From positions 1 through 64,000 of the forward strand of contig DJUX01000053.1 of the NCBI GenBank assembly GCA_002440665.1: a DNA stretch of 64,000 bases, written 5' to 3'. Positions 43,331-50,064 of the stretch are shown piece by piece. The DNA comes from Dechloromonas sp. UBA6271 (GTDB lineage Bacteria > Pseudomonadota > Gammaproteobacteria > Burkholderiales > Rhodocyclaceae). The notes below the pieces were generated by a model that did no database searches, was not told where the DNA came from, and saw only the letters and a list, made by a program, of their open reading frames with translations. Each line of letters opens with the position of its first letter. Position 1 is the stretch's first letter. Both the position numbers and the translations under genes were made by a program.

Positions 43331-43362
43331 GCCAGCCAGCCAAATCGTAACAACAGCCAGCA
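43331..43362 (+). repeat. AGCC-repeat leader element 4
   Basis: GCCAGCCAGCC and CAGCCAGCA lie between ftrB and ftrC. Confidence 0.7.
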
Positions 43363-43377
43363 AGCACGGAGCACAGT

Positions 43378-44181
43378 ATGGGTAACGCATTTTTCGTAGT
43401 CTGGCGGGAAAGCCTCGAAGCTTTCCTGATCGCCGGCATTCTTTACGCCTGGTTGCAGGGCAACGACCCTGGCGGCAAGGGCAAACGCGCGCTGTTCATC
43501 GGCCTTGGTGCCGGCGTCGGCCTTGCCCTGCTGCTCGGCTGGGCGCTCCTGACGGTGCAGGACGAACTCAGCGGCAACGCGCTCGAAGCCTTCCAGATCG
43601 GCACGCTGCTGGTCGCCGCCGGGCTGATCACGCAGATGGTGCTGTGGATGCGCAAAAACGGCCGGCAGATGAAGGCCCGGCTGCATGCCGATCTTTCCGC
43701 CGCCGCCGAAAAATCCGGCTTCGTCGGCGTCGCGGTGGTGGCGGCGCTGGCCGTCGCCCGCGAAGGCGCCGAAACGGTGATCTTTCTCTATGGCATGTCG
43801 CAGGAAGGCGACTACGGCGCCCTGATCGGCGGCGCGCTGGCCGGTTTCGCCGGCGCCGGCGCCACCGCCTGGCTGGCGGCAAAAAGCCTGGCCCGGCTCA
43901 ACATCGCCCTGCTGTTGCGCCTTTCCTCCATCCTGCTGCTGGTGCTCGCCTCGGCCCTGTTCGTCGCCGCCATCGACCGCCTGATCGGCGCCGGCTGGCT
44001 GACGCCGATGCTCGACCCGGTCTGGGACACCTCGCTGCTGATCGACGACACGACGAAAGCCGGCAAACTGCTCGCCGACTTCTCCGGCTACCGCGCCCGC
44101 CCGGCGCTGACCACGCTGCTCGCCTGGGCCGCCTACTGGATCGTCGTCTTAATCGCCTGGCGGAGAACCGGCCGTGGCTGA
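43378..44181 (+). CDS. ftrC: Ftr1-family iron permease FtrC
   Basis: A 267-residue, seven-helix iron permease of the Ftr1/EfeU family in the inner membrane. The two iron-binding E-x2-E motifs appear as WRESLEAF near residue 9 and AREGAETV near residue 123. It works with the P19-like and cupredoxin proteins encoded upstream and the ferredoxin encoded downstream. It overlaps ftrD by eight bases. Confidence 0.94.
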   Translation: MGNAFFVVWRESLEAFLIAGILYAWLQGNDPGGKGKRALFIGLGAGVGLALLLGWALLTVQDELSGNALEAFQIGTLLVAAGLITQMVLWMRKNGRQMKARLHADLSAAAEKSGFVGVAVVAALAVAREGAETVIFLYGMSQEGDYGALIGGALAGFAGAGATAWLAAKSLARLNIALLLRLSSILLLVLASALFVAAIDRLIGAGWLTPMLDPVWDTSLLIDDTTKAGKLLADFSGYRARPALTTLLAWAAYWIVVLIAWRRTGRG

Positions 44182-45565
44182 ACACACCCTGCATTTCCAC
44201 GCACAGCGCAGTCGCGGTCGACTGGAAAAAATCGGCATTTTCCTGCGCCGCAACCGGCGCCTGATCATGACCATCCAGTGGACGGTCGTCGTCGTTTACG
44301 CGGCGCTGGTCATCATCCCCGCCTTCCTGCCCTTGCCGCCGGAGGACGCGCACATCTGGAACAATCTGCGCCTGTTCGCCCAGTTCATCTTCTGGGGCGT
44401 CTGGTGGCCGGGCGTCATGATCGCCACCGTAACGCTCGGCCGCGTCTGGTGCGGCATCTTCTGCCCGGAAGGCAGCGTCTCGGAATGGGTCAGCAAATAC
44501 GGGCGCGGCAAGGCGCTACCCGGCTGGCTCAAGTGGACCGGCTGGCCCTTCGTCGCCTTCGTCTGCACCACCGTCTACGGCCAACTGGTCAGCGTCTATG
44601 AGTACCCGCAGGCGGCCTTGCTGGTCCTCGGCGGCTCGACCGTCGCCGCTGTCGGCCTCGGTCTGCTCTACGGCCGCGAGAAGCGCATCTGGTGCCGCTA
44701 CCTGTGCCCGGCCTCCGGCGTCTTCGCAGTGCTGGCCAAGATCGCCCCGCTCCACTACAAGGTCGACCGCGCCGCCTGGGATCGCCATCAAGGCGACTAC
44801 GAGCCGGTCAATTGCGCGCCACTGGTCGACGTCCGCCGGATGACCAGCGCCTCCGAATGCCATTCATGCGGTCGTTGCGCCGGCCAGCGCGATGCCGTGG
44901 CCCTGACTGCACGGTCGCCGTTCGCCGAAGTACTCGATTTCGAGGCCCCGGCGCGCACCCCGGAAGCGCTGACCCTGCTCTTCGGTGTCCTCGGCGTCGC
45001 CACCGCCGCCTTCCAGTGGACGGTCAGCCCGTGGTTCCTGCACGCCAAGCTGGCGCTCGCCGACTGGCTGGTCGAGCACAACCATTTCACGCTGCTCGAC
45101 AACGACGTGCCGTGGTGGCTGCTGACCCATTACCCGGAAGCCAGCGACCTGTTCACCTGGCTCGACGGCGCCTTGATTCTCGCCTACCTGATCGGCGGCG
45201 GCTTCCTGCTCGGTAGCCTGCTATGGATCGGCCCGGCGCTCGCCGCCCGCCTGCTGAAGACGGCCAGCCTCTCCTGGCAACGCCTGACCTTCGCCCTCGC
45301 CCCGCTGGCCGCCGCCAGCATCATCCTCGGCCTGTCGATGCTGACCGTCAGCCACCTCAAGGCGGAACACTTCTGGCTGGGCTGGCTGCCGTATTTCCGT
45401 GGCACGCTGCTCGCCGCCGGCGGCCTGGGAACTCTGTGGCTCGCTTTCTGTCTCGTTGGCAAGAGCACGGCAAAAAATGGCCGTCGTCTGCTGGCCTGGG
45501 GAGCGATGGCAATCCCGGTCGGATTGATGACAACCATCTGGAGCCTTGTCTTTTTCGTCTGGTAA
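44174..45565 (+). CDS. ftrD: Polyferredoxin-type membrane protein FtrD
   Basis: A 463-residue membrane ferredoxin related to NapH/NosR, the fourth component of FtrABCD. Its start is GTG at 44174. Cys motifs are WCGIFCPEG, WCRYLCPASG and SECHSCGRCAG, set among about eight membrane helices. It probably returns electrons from the iron oxidation step to the respiratory chain. An uptake-like element lies at residues 13-23. Confidence 0.9.
   Translation: MAEHTLHFHAQRSRGRLEKIGIFLRRNRRLIMTIQWTVVVVYAALVIIPAFLPLPPEDAHIWNNLRLFAQFIFWGVWWPGVMIATVTLGRVWCGIFCPEGSVSEWVSKYGRGKALPGWLKWTGWPFVAFVCTTVYGQLVSVYEYPQAALLVLGGSTVAAVGLGLLYGREKRIWCRYLCPASGVFAVLAKIAPLHYKVDRAAWDRHQGDYEPVNCAPLVDVRRMTSASECHSCGRCAGQRDAVALTARSPFAEVLDFEAPARTPEALTLLFGVLGVATAAFQWTVSPWFLHAKLALADWLVEHNHFTLLDNDVPWWLLTHYPEASDLFTWLDGALILAYLIGGGFLLGSLLWIGPALAARLLKTASLSWQRLTFALAPLAAASIILGLSMLTVSHLKAEHFWLGWLPYFRGTLLAAGGLGTLWLAFCLVGKSTAKNGRRLLAWGAMAIPVGLMTTIWSLVFFVW
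44211..44244 (+). repeat. Uptake-signal-like element, site 16
   Basis: The core variant GTCGCGGTCGAC is followed by GGAAAAAATCGGCATTTTCC, inside ftrD. Confidence 0.75.
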
Positions 45566-45601
45566 GGAAAATTCTCTTCGCCTAGAATGGACATTCCGGC
45601 A

Positions 45602-45628
45602 AGCCAGCCGCTTTCGCCAGCCAGCCGC
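45602..45628 (+). repeat. AGCC-repeat leader element 5
   Basis: AGCCAGCCGC and CGCCAGCCAGCC lie before the bacterioferritin genes. Confidence 0.7.
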
Positions 45629-45655
45629 AACCTTCAACGACTCCCGGAGAAGCAC

Positions 45656-46141
45656 ATGAAAGGCGACAAGAAAATCATCGACATCCTCAACGACCTGCTG
45701 ACCGGCGAATTGACCGCTGTCGATCAATACCTGATCCACGGCGAGATGTACGCCGACATGGGTTTTTCCCGGCTGGCCGAGAAGGCACTGCACGAGTCAG
45801 ATCACGAACGCCAGCACGCCCGCGCGCTGATCCAGCGCATCCTGTTCCTCGAAGGCAAGCCCAACTTGGCCAAGCGCGAGGCGCTCAAGGTCGGCAAGAA
45901 CGTGCCGGACATGCTGAAGGCCGACCTGGCGGTCGAATACAAGGTGGTCGGCGAGCTTAAAAAGGCCATGGCCGCCTGCGAACTGGCACAGGATTACGTA
46001 ACGCGCGACATGCTCGGCGTCCAACTCGATGACACCGAAATGGACCACGCCTACTATCTGGAAAAACAGCTCGGCCTGATCGAGCTGGTCGGTCTCGAAA
46101 ACTACCAGCAGAGCCAGATGGGCTCAGGCACCCCGGCTTAA
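45656..46141 (+). CDS. bfrA: Bacterioferritin subunit, ferroxidase type
   Basis: A 161-residue bacterioferritin that stores iron in 24-mer shells. It keeps the ferroxidase ligands of E. coli Bfr (Glu18, Glu51, His54, Glu94 and the E-x2-H near residues 127-130), but the haem-ligating Met52 is Arg (HESDHERQHA). It should therefore oxidise iron but not bind haem as a homodimer. The start at 45656 has a CCGGAGAA ribosome site; the longer frame to 45587 is not used. A complementary subunit gene follows. Confidence 0.94.
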   Translation: MKGDKKIIDILNDLLTGELTAVDQYLIHGEMYADMGFSRLAEKALHESDHERQHARALIQRILFLEGKPNLAKREALKVGKNVPDMLKADLAVEYKVVGELKKAMAACELAQDYVTRDMLGVQLDDTEMDHAYYLEKQLGLIELVGLENYQQSQMGSGTPA

Positions 46142-46153
46142 GGAGCGACCCCG

Positions 46154-46636
46154 ATGAAAGGCGACAAGAAAATCATCGAAGCCCTGAACAAGGTGCTCAA
46201 GAACGAACTGACCTCGATCAACCAGTATTTCCTGCATGCCCGCATGTTCCGCAACTGGGGCCTGGAAAAACTCAACGACTACCAGTACAAGCAGTCGATC
46301 CGCGTCATGAAGGAAGCCGACGAACTGATCGAGCGCATCCTCTTCCTCGAAGGCCTGCCCAACCTGCAGAACCTCGGCAAGCTGCTGATCGGCGAGAACG
46401 TCGTCGAGTGCCTGCAGGGCGACCTGAAATACGAGAAGGAAATCCAGCGCCCGCTGCTGGTCGAATCGATCGCCCTGTGCGAAACCCTGCAGGATTACGT
46501 CAGCCGCGACCTGCTGGAAGACCTGCTCGAGCACTGCGAGGAAGCCATCGACTGGCTGGAGACGCAGCAAACCCTGATCGCCGACGTGACCCTGCCCAAT
46601 TACCTGCAGGCGCACATGGAACCGGGCGAAGGCTGA
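46154..46636 (+). CDS. bfrB: Bacterioferritin subunit, haem type
   Basis: A 160-residue bacterioferritin subunit with the reverse loss. The haem Met52 is kept (SIRVMKEADEL), but ferroxidase residues are changed: Glu51 to Val, His54 to Glu, and the E-x2-H near 127-130 to Cys-x2-Ala. It should carry haem and conduct electrons for iron release but not oxidise iron. It lies 12 bases after bfrA with a strong AAGGAGCG site, so mixed shells are likely. Confidence 0.94.
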   Translation: MKGDKKIIEALNKVLKNELTSINQYFLHARMFRNWGLEKLNDYQYKQSIRVMKEADELIERILFLEGLPNLQNLGKLLIGENVVECLQGDLKYEKEIQRPLLVESIALCETLQDYVSRDLLEDLLEHCEEAIDWLETQQTLIADVTLPNYLQAHMEPGEG

Positions 46637-46658
46637 TATTTCGCCCCTCCCCCGCCAA

Positions 46659-46686
46659 AGCCGCAGCCTCGCCTGCGGCTTTTTTT
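46659..46686 (+). terminator. Rho-independent terminator after bfrAB
   Basis: AGCCGCAG pairs with CTGCGGCT around CCTCGC, followed by TTTTTT. It probably ends the long iron operon. Confidence 0.9.
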
Positions 46687-46732
46687 CGCCTTGCCATTCC
46701 GGCTGGTCCGCCTATTGCTGCACCGACCGTCA

Positions 46733-46767
46733 GTTGCGGTCGACTGTCGAAAATGGCACAAAACCGG
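46733..46767 (+). repeat. Uptake-signal-like element, site 17
   Basis: The core GTTGCGGTCGAC is followed by GAAAATGGCACAAAACC, in the gap before bfd. Confidence 0.78.
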
Positions 46768-46796
46768 GAGAGCATGGCCGCTGTGAGAAATTGTTG

Positions 46797-46842
46797 TTGA
46801 CAATCGTTCTCATCAACATAAAATAGGAATTGTTCGCATTTA
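46797..46842. promoter_or_regulatory. Fur-box-like operators before bfd
   Basis: TTGACAATCGTTCTCATCA (46797-46815) and TAGGAATTGTTCGCATTTA (46824-46842) resemble Fur boxes and match the hemP-leader pattern. Confidence 0.7.
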
Positions 46843-46864
46843 CTTGAAATTCAGGAGCCACCGG

Positions 46865-47068
46865 ATGTACGTCTGTGTCTGCCAGGCTGTTACCGACCGC
46901 CAGATCCGCGAAGCCGCCCAGGGCGGTGCCCGCACGCTCAAGGATTTGCGCCGCGACCTCGGCGTTACCCGCGACTGCGGCCGCTGCGCCTCCTGCGCCC
47001 ACGAATGCCTGCAGGAAGTGCATCAGGGCCAGGGCAAGCCAGGCAAGGTCATGCGCCAGGCCGCCTGA
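46865..47068 (+). CDS. bfd: Bacterioferritin-associated ferredoxin
   Basis: A 67-residue [2Fe-2S] protein that donates electrons to bacterioferritin haem to release stored iron. It starts MYVCVCQAVTDRQIREAAQGG and carries the Bfd pattern C-x-C then C-x2-C (CVC, CGRC). The start at 46865 is preferred over 46844. It has its own pair of Fur-like boxes, as expected for a gene induced by iron shortage, and sits just beyond the bfr terminator. Confidence 0.94.
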   Translation: MYVCVCQAVTDRQIREAAQGGARTLKDLRRDLGVTRDCGRCASCAHECLQEVHQGQGKPGKVMRQAA

Positions 47069-47092
47069 AAAGCATCTTCGGGATTCATAAAG

Positions 47093-47117
47093 AACGGGAG
47101 CCGCGGCTCCCGTTTTT
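47093..47117 (+). terminator. Terminator after bfd
   Basis: The perfect palindrome AACGGGAG-CCGCGG-CTCCCGTT is followed by TTT; it may serve both convergent genes. Confidence 0.85.
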
Positions 47118-47132
47118 CTTTGCCGTCGCCGC

Positions 47133-48149
47133 TCAGCGATACCCCGCCCGGTCCAGCACCATCTGCGCGGCGACCATGTTCTTCGCCAGCTGGCCGATCG
47201 GCAGCGGGTCGGCCTTGAACTTGCCGAGCGCAGTGAGCGCCGGGTTGTTGGTGGCAACGCCCTCGACCACCGGCCATTCGTTGTTGCCGTCGGCGAAGTA
47301 GCGCTGGGCGTCGTCGCTGGCCAGGTATTCGAGGAACTTGACCGCCGACTCCTGGTTCTTCGAGGTCTTGACCATGCCGCCACCGGAAATGTTGATGTGG
47401 GTACCGGTCGTCGCCTGGTTGGGCCAGACGATGCCGACACGTTCCATCATCCGGCGGTCGTCGACCTTGTCCGAGCGGATCAGGCGCGCCAGGTAGTAGG
47501 TGTTCGACACCGCCACACCGCACTCGCCGGCGGCGACCGCCTTGATCTGGTCGGTATCGCCACCCTTCGGCGCGCGCGCAAAATTGGCGACGACGCCGCG
47601 CGCCCAGGCCTCGGTCTTCGCTTCGCCGTTGTGAGCGATCAGCGATGACACCAGCGACAGGTTGTAAGGGTGGGCGCCGGAGCGGCTGCACAGCTTGCCC
47701 TTGAGTTGCGGGTCGGCCAGCAACTCGTAGGTTTGCACCTCGTCGGCCTTGACCGCGCTACGGTTGTAGATGATGACGCGGGCCCGGGTCGAGAAGGCGA
47801 ACCAGGTGTCGGTGCGCAGATGGGCCGGAATGCGCGTTTCGAGCAGCTTCGATTTCACCGGCGCAAAGAGGCCGAGTTCGTCGGCCTTGGCCAGGCGTGC
47901 GGCGTCGACCGTGATGAAGACATCCGCCGGGCTGTTGGCGCCTTCGTTGCGGATGCGCTCCATCAACTCCTCTTCCTTGCCTTCGATGCGGTTGATCCTG
48001 ATCCCGGTCTGTTTCGTGAAGTTGGCGTAGAGCGCCTCGTCGGTCTGGTAATGGCGGGCTGAATACAGGTTGAGGACTTTTTCCTGGGCGGATGCGCCCA
48101 GGCTGGCGCTAGCCAGCGCCAGGGCAAGCAGCGGGATGCGGAAGTTCAC
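47133..48149 (-). CDS. Ferric iron ABC transporter substrate-binding protein
   Basis: A 338-residue periplasmic iron-binding protein of the FbpA/FutA/IdiA family. The GTG start at 48149 overlaps the stop of the upstream oxidase gene. A signal peptide ends near ASA-QEK, followed by VLNLYSARHYQTDEALY; the adjacent tyrosines in SNTYYLARL are likely ferric ligands. No permease or ATPase genes are adjacent, so the rest of the transporter must be elsewhere. Confidence 0.9.
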   Translation of the reverse strand: MNFRIPLLALALASASLGASAQEKVLNLYSARHYQTDEALYANFTKQTGIRINRIEGKEEELMERIRNEGANSPADVFITVDAARLAKADELGLFAPVKSKLLETRIPAHLRTDTWFAFSTRARVIIYNRSAVKADEVQTYELLADPQLKGKLCSRSGAHPYNLSLVSSLIAHNGEAKTEAWARGVVANFARAPKGGDTDQIKAVAAGECGVAVSNTYYLARLIRSDKVDDRRMMERVGIVWPNQATTGTHINISGGGMVKTSKNQESAVKFLEYLASDDAQRYFADGNNEWPVVEGVATNNPALTALGKFKADPLPIGQLAKNMVAAQMVLDRAGYR

Positions 48150-49321
48150 GGTTCGGTTCTCCGGGTCGGGTTGTCGTAAAGGTAAGCGGTGGAAATCTGC
48201 TCCAGGCGGGCGACGCCGCACAGCGCCATGGTCGCCTCCAGCTCGTCGTGCAGCAGACGGATAACGTGGGCGACGCCGAGCGGGCCGGCGGCGGCCAGCG
48301 CATGGATGTAGGGGCGGCCGATCAGCACGGCCGAGGCGCCCAATGCAATCGCCTTGAAGATGTCGCTGCCGCGCTGGATGCCGCCGTCGAGCAGGATGGG
48401 CACCCGGCCGAGCAGGCGGTCGGCGATGGCAGGCAGTACATCGAGGCTGGCCGGCAGGGTATCGAGGGTACGGCCGCCGTGGTTGGAAACGACGATGCCG
48501 GCCGCCCCCATATCGACGGCGCGCAGCGCATCGTCCGGATGCAGGATACCCTTGACGATGACTGGGAGGCGCGTCGCGGCGAGCAGCCAGTCGAGGTCCT
48601 TCCAGGTTGGCGCGCAATGCATGAGGTCGTCGAAGACGTTGCTCGGCCCGCGCCGCTTGCGCTTCTCGGCCAGCGAGCGCTCGCGCAGGGCGAAGCCCTG
48701 GTGATCTTTCGGATCCTGCGGGCGACGCAGATTGACCGCTTCGATTCCCGGCGGCAGTTGGAACCCCACCCGCTGCTCGCGGTTGCGGATGCCGTTGAGC
48801 GGCGCATCGACGGTGAACACGATGGCCTCGTAGCCAGCCGCCTCGGCGCGGCGAATCAAGTCTTCGTTGAGGGCGCGCTCGGGCTGCAGGTAGAGCTGGA
48901 ACCAGCGCGGCCCGTTGCCGCCCTGCTGCGCAGCCGCGGCGACCTCTTCCAGGCTGCTGCTGGCCAGCGTGCTGAGCACCATGCCGACGCCGAGCACCGC
49001 GGCGGTATAGGCGGCGGCCAGTTCGCCGTCGGGATGGAAGAGCTTTTGCCAGGCGACCGGCGCGAGCAGGATCGGGCACGGATATTCGCGGCCGAACAGG
49101 GTCGTCCGGCAATGGCCGCCGACGACGTCGGCCATCACCCGCGGCAGCAGGACGCGGCGGTCGAAGGCGGCGCGATTCCAGGCGCGCGTCAGCTCGTCGC
49201 TGGCAGCGCCGTCGAGGTAGGCCCAGGCATTGTCGTCCAGCCGGCGGCGGGCGTAGGCGGCGTAATCGGCGACCGCCGCGATGTCGCGCGGAATGCCGTC
49301 GAGTGGCGGCGCCATGAACAT
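48146..49321 (-). CDS. FMN-dependent alpha-hydroxy-acid oxidase/dehydrogenase
   Basis: A 391-residue flavoenzyme of the lactate dehydrogenase/glycolate oxidase family. The active-site His and Arg lie in VVSNHGGRTLD and the FMN phosphate loop in DGGIQRGSDIFKAIALGASAVLIGRP. It starts ATG at 49321, overlapping the PiuC stop. Its place between an iron-uptake hydroxylase and a ferric-binding protein is unusual; it may act on a hydroxycarboxylate siderophore or simply on lactate. The substrate is not determinable here. Confidence 0.88.
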   Translation of the reverse strand: MFMAPPLDGIPRDIAAVADYAAYARRRLDDNAWAYLDGAASDELTRAWNRAAFDRRVLLPRVMADVVGGHCRTTLFGREYPCPILLAPVAWQKLFHPDGELAAAYTAAVLGVGMVLSTLASSSLEEVAAAAQQGGNGPRWFQLYLQPERALNEDLIRRAEAAGYEAIVFTVDAPLNGIRNREQRVGFQLPPGIEAVNLRRPQDPKDHQGFALRERSLAEKRKRRGPSNVFDDLMHCAPTWKDLDWLLAATRLPVIVKGILHPDDALRAVDMGAAGIVVSNHGGRTLDTLPASLDVLPAIADRLLGRVPILLDGGIQRGSDIFKAIALGASAVLIGRPYIHALAAAGPLGVAHVIRLLHDELEATMALCGVARLEQISTAYLYDNPTRRTEP

Positions 49322-50004
49322 CAGCTGTCGGCCCAGCGGCGCAGGAGGTTGTGGTAGCAGCCGGTCAGGCGCATCACCGGGTCGGTATCGCCATGCGTTT
49401 CGCGCAGGCTGAGCAGGGACATGTCCATGTCGAACAGCAGGCGGCGCTGACCGGGGTCGCGCACCATGCTCTGCATGAACATGAAGCAGGCGATGCGCGC
49501 GCCCTTCGTCACCGGCGTCACTTCGTGGATCGAGGTGGACGGATAGACGACCATGCTGCCGGCCTTGAGCTTGACGCCATGCTTGCCGAAAGTGTCCTCG
49601 ATGGTCAGCAGGCCGCCCTCGTATTCGTCGGGTTCGGAAAGGAAGAGCGTCGCCGAGACGTCGGCGCGCACGTAGCCGCTACCGTCGGGCAACTGGCGCA
49701 TGGCATTGTCGGTGTGAAAGCCGTAGTAGTTGCTGTCGCCGCCGTAGCGATTGAAGAACGGCGGCAGGATCTTCAGCGGCAGCGCAGCGGTGAAGAACAT
49801 GGCGTTGCGGCCGAGCGCCTTGAGGACCAGGCGGCGCAGTGCCGACAGGTGTTCGGCGTTCTCGGCCAGCTGTTCGTTGTTCTTGGCCTTGGCCGCCTGC
49901 AGGCCGGCGGTAATTTGCCCGTTTGACCAGGTCGACCGCAACAGGAGGTCGCGGGCGGTAGCCAGTTCTTCCGGGGTCAATACGTCGTCGATGGTAATCA
50001 GCAT
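49321..50004 (-). CDS. piuC: PiuC-type Fe(II)/2-oxoglutarate dioxygenase
   Basis: A 227-residue PKHD-type hydroxylase of the PiuC/YbiX family, usually encoded with a catecholate siderophore receptor. Iron ligands are His and Asp in YYGFHTDNAMR and His in STSIHEVTPV, with the 2-oxoglutarate Arg in KGARIACF. The start at 50004 (MLITIDDVLT) is the family start. It follows the Fiu-type receptor gene by 60 bases. Its substrate remains unknown in all bacteria as far as I know. Confidence 0.93.
   Translation of the reverse strand: MLITIDDVLTPEELATARDLLLRSTWSNGQITAGLQAAKAKNNEQLAENAEHLSALRRLVLKALGRNAMFFTAALPLKILPPFFNRYGGDSNYYGFHTDNAMRQLPDGSGYVRADVSATLFLSEPDEYEGGLLTIEDTFGKHGVKLKAGSMVVYPSTSIHEVTPVTKGARIACFMFMQSMVRDPGQRRLLFDMDMSLLSLRETHGDTDPVMRLTGCYHNLLRRWADS
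49907..49942 (-). repeat. Uptake-signal-like element, site 18
   Basis: On the minus strand the core GTTGCGGTCGAC is followed by GTCAAACGGGCAAATTACC, inside piuC. Confidence 0.75.
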
Positions 50005-50064
50005 GGCTTCCTCAAGCAGAAGCCCGCGCGGCACGAGGCCACGCGGGCTGGGTGGGTGGCGCGC

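Noticed and set aside
47133..49112. A 659-codon fusion frame covering the ferric-binding protein and upstream DNA
   Set aside because: The upstream part is a shadow of the FMN oxidase gene; the signal peptide at 48149 marks the real start.
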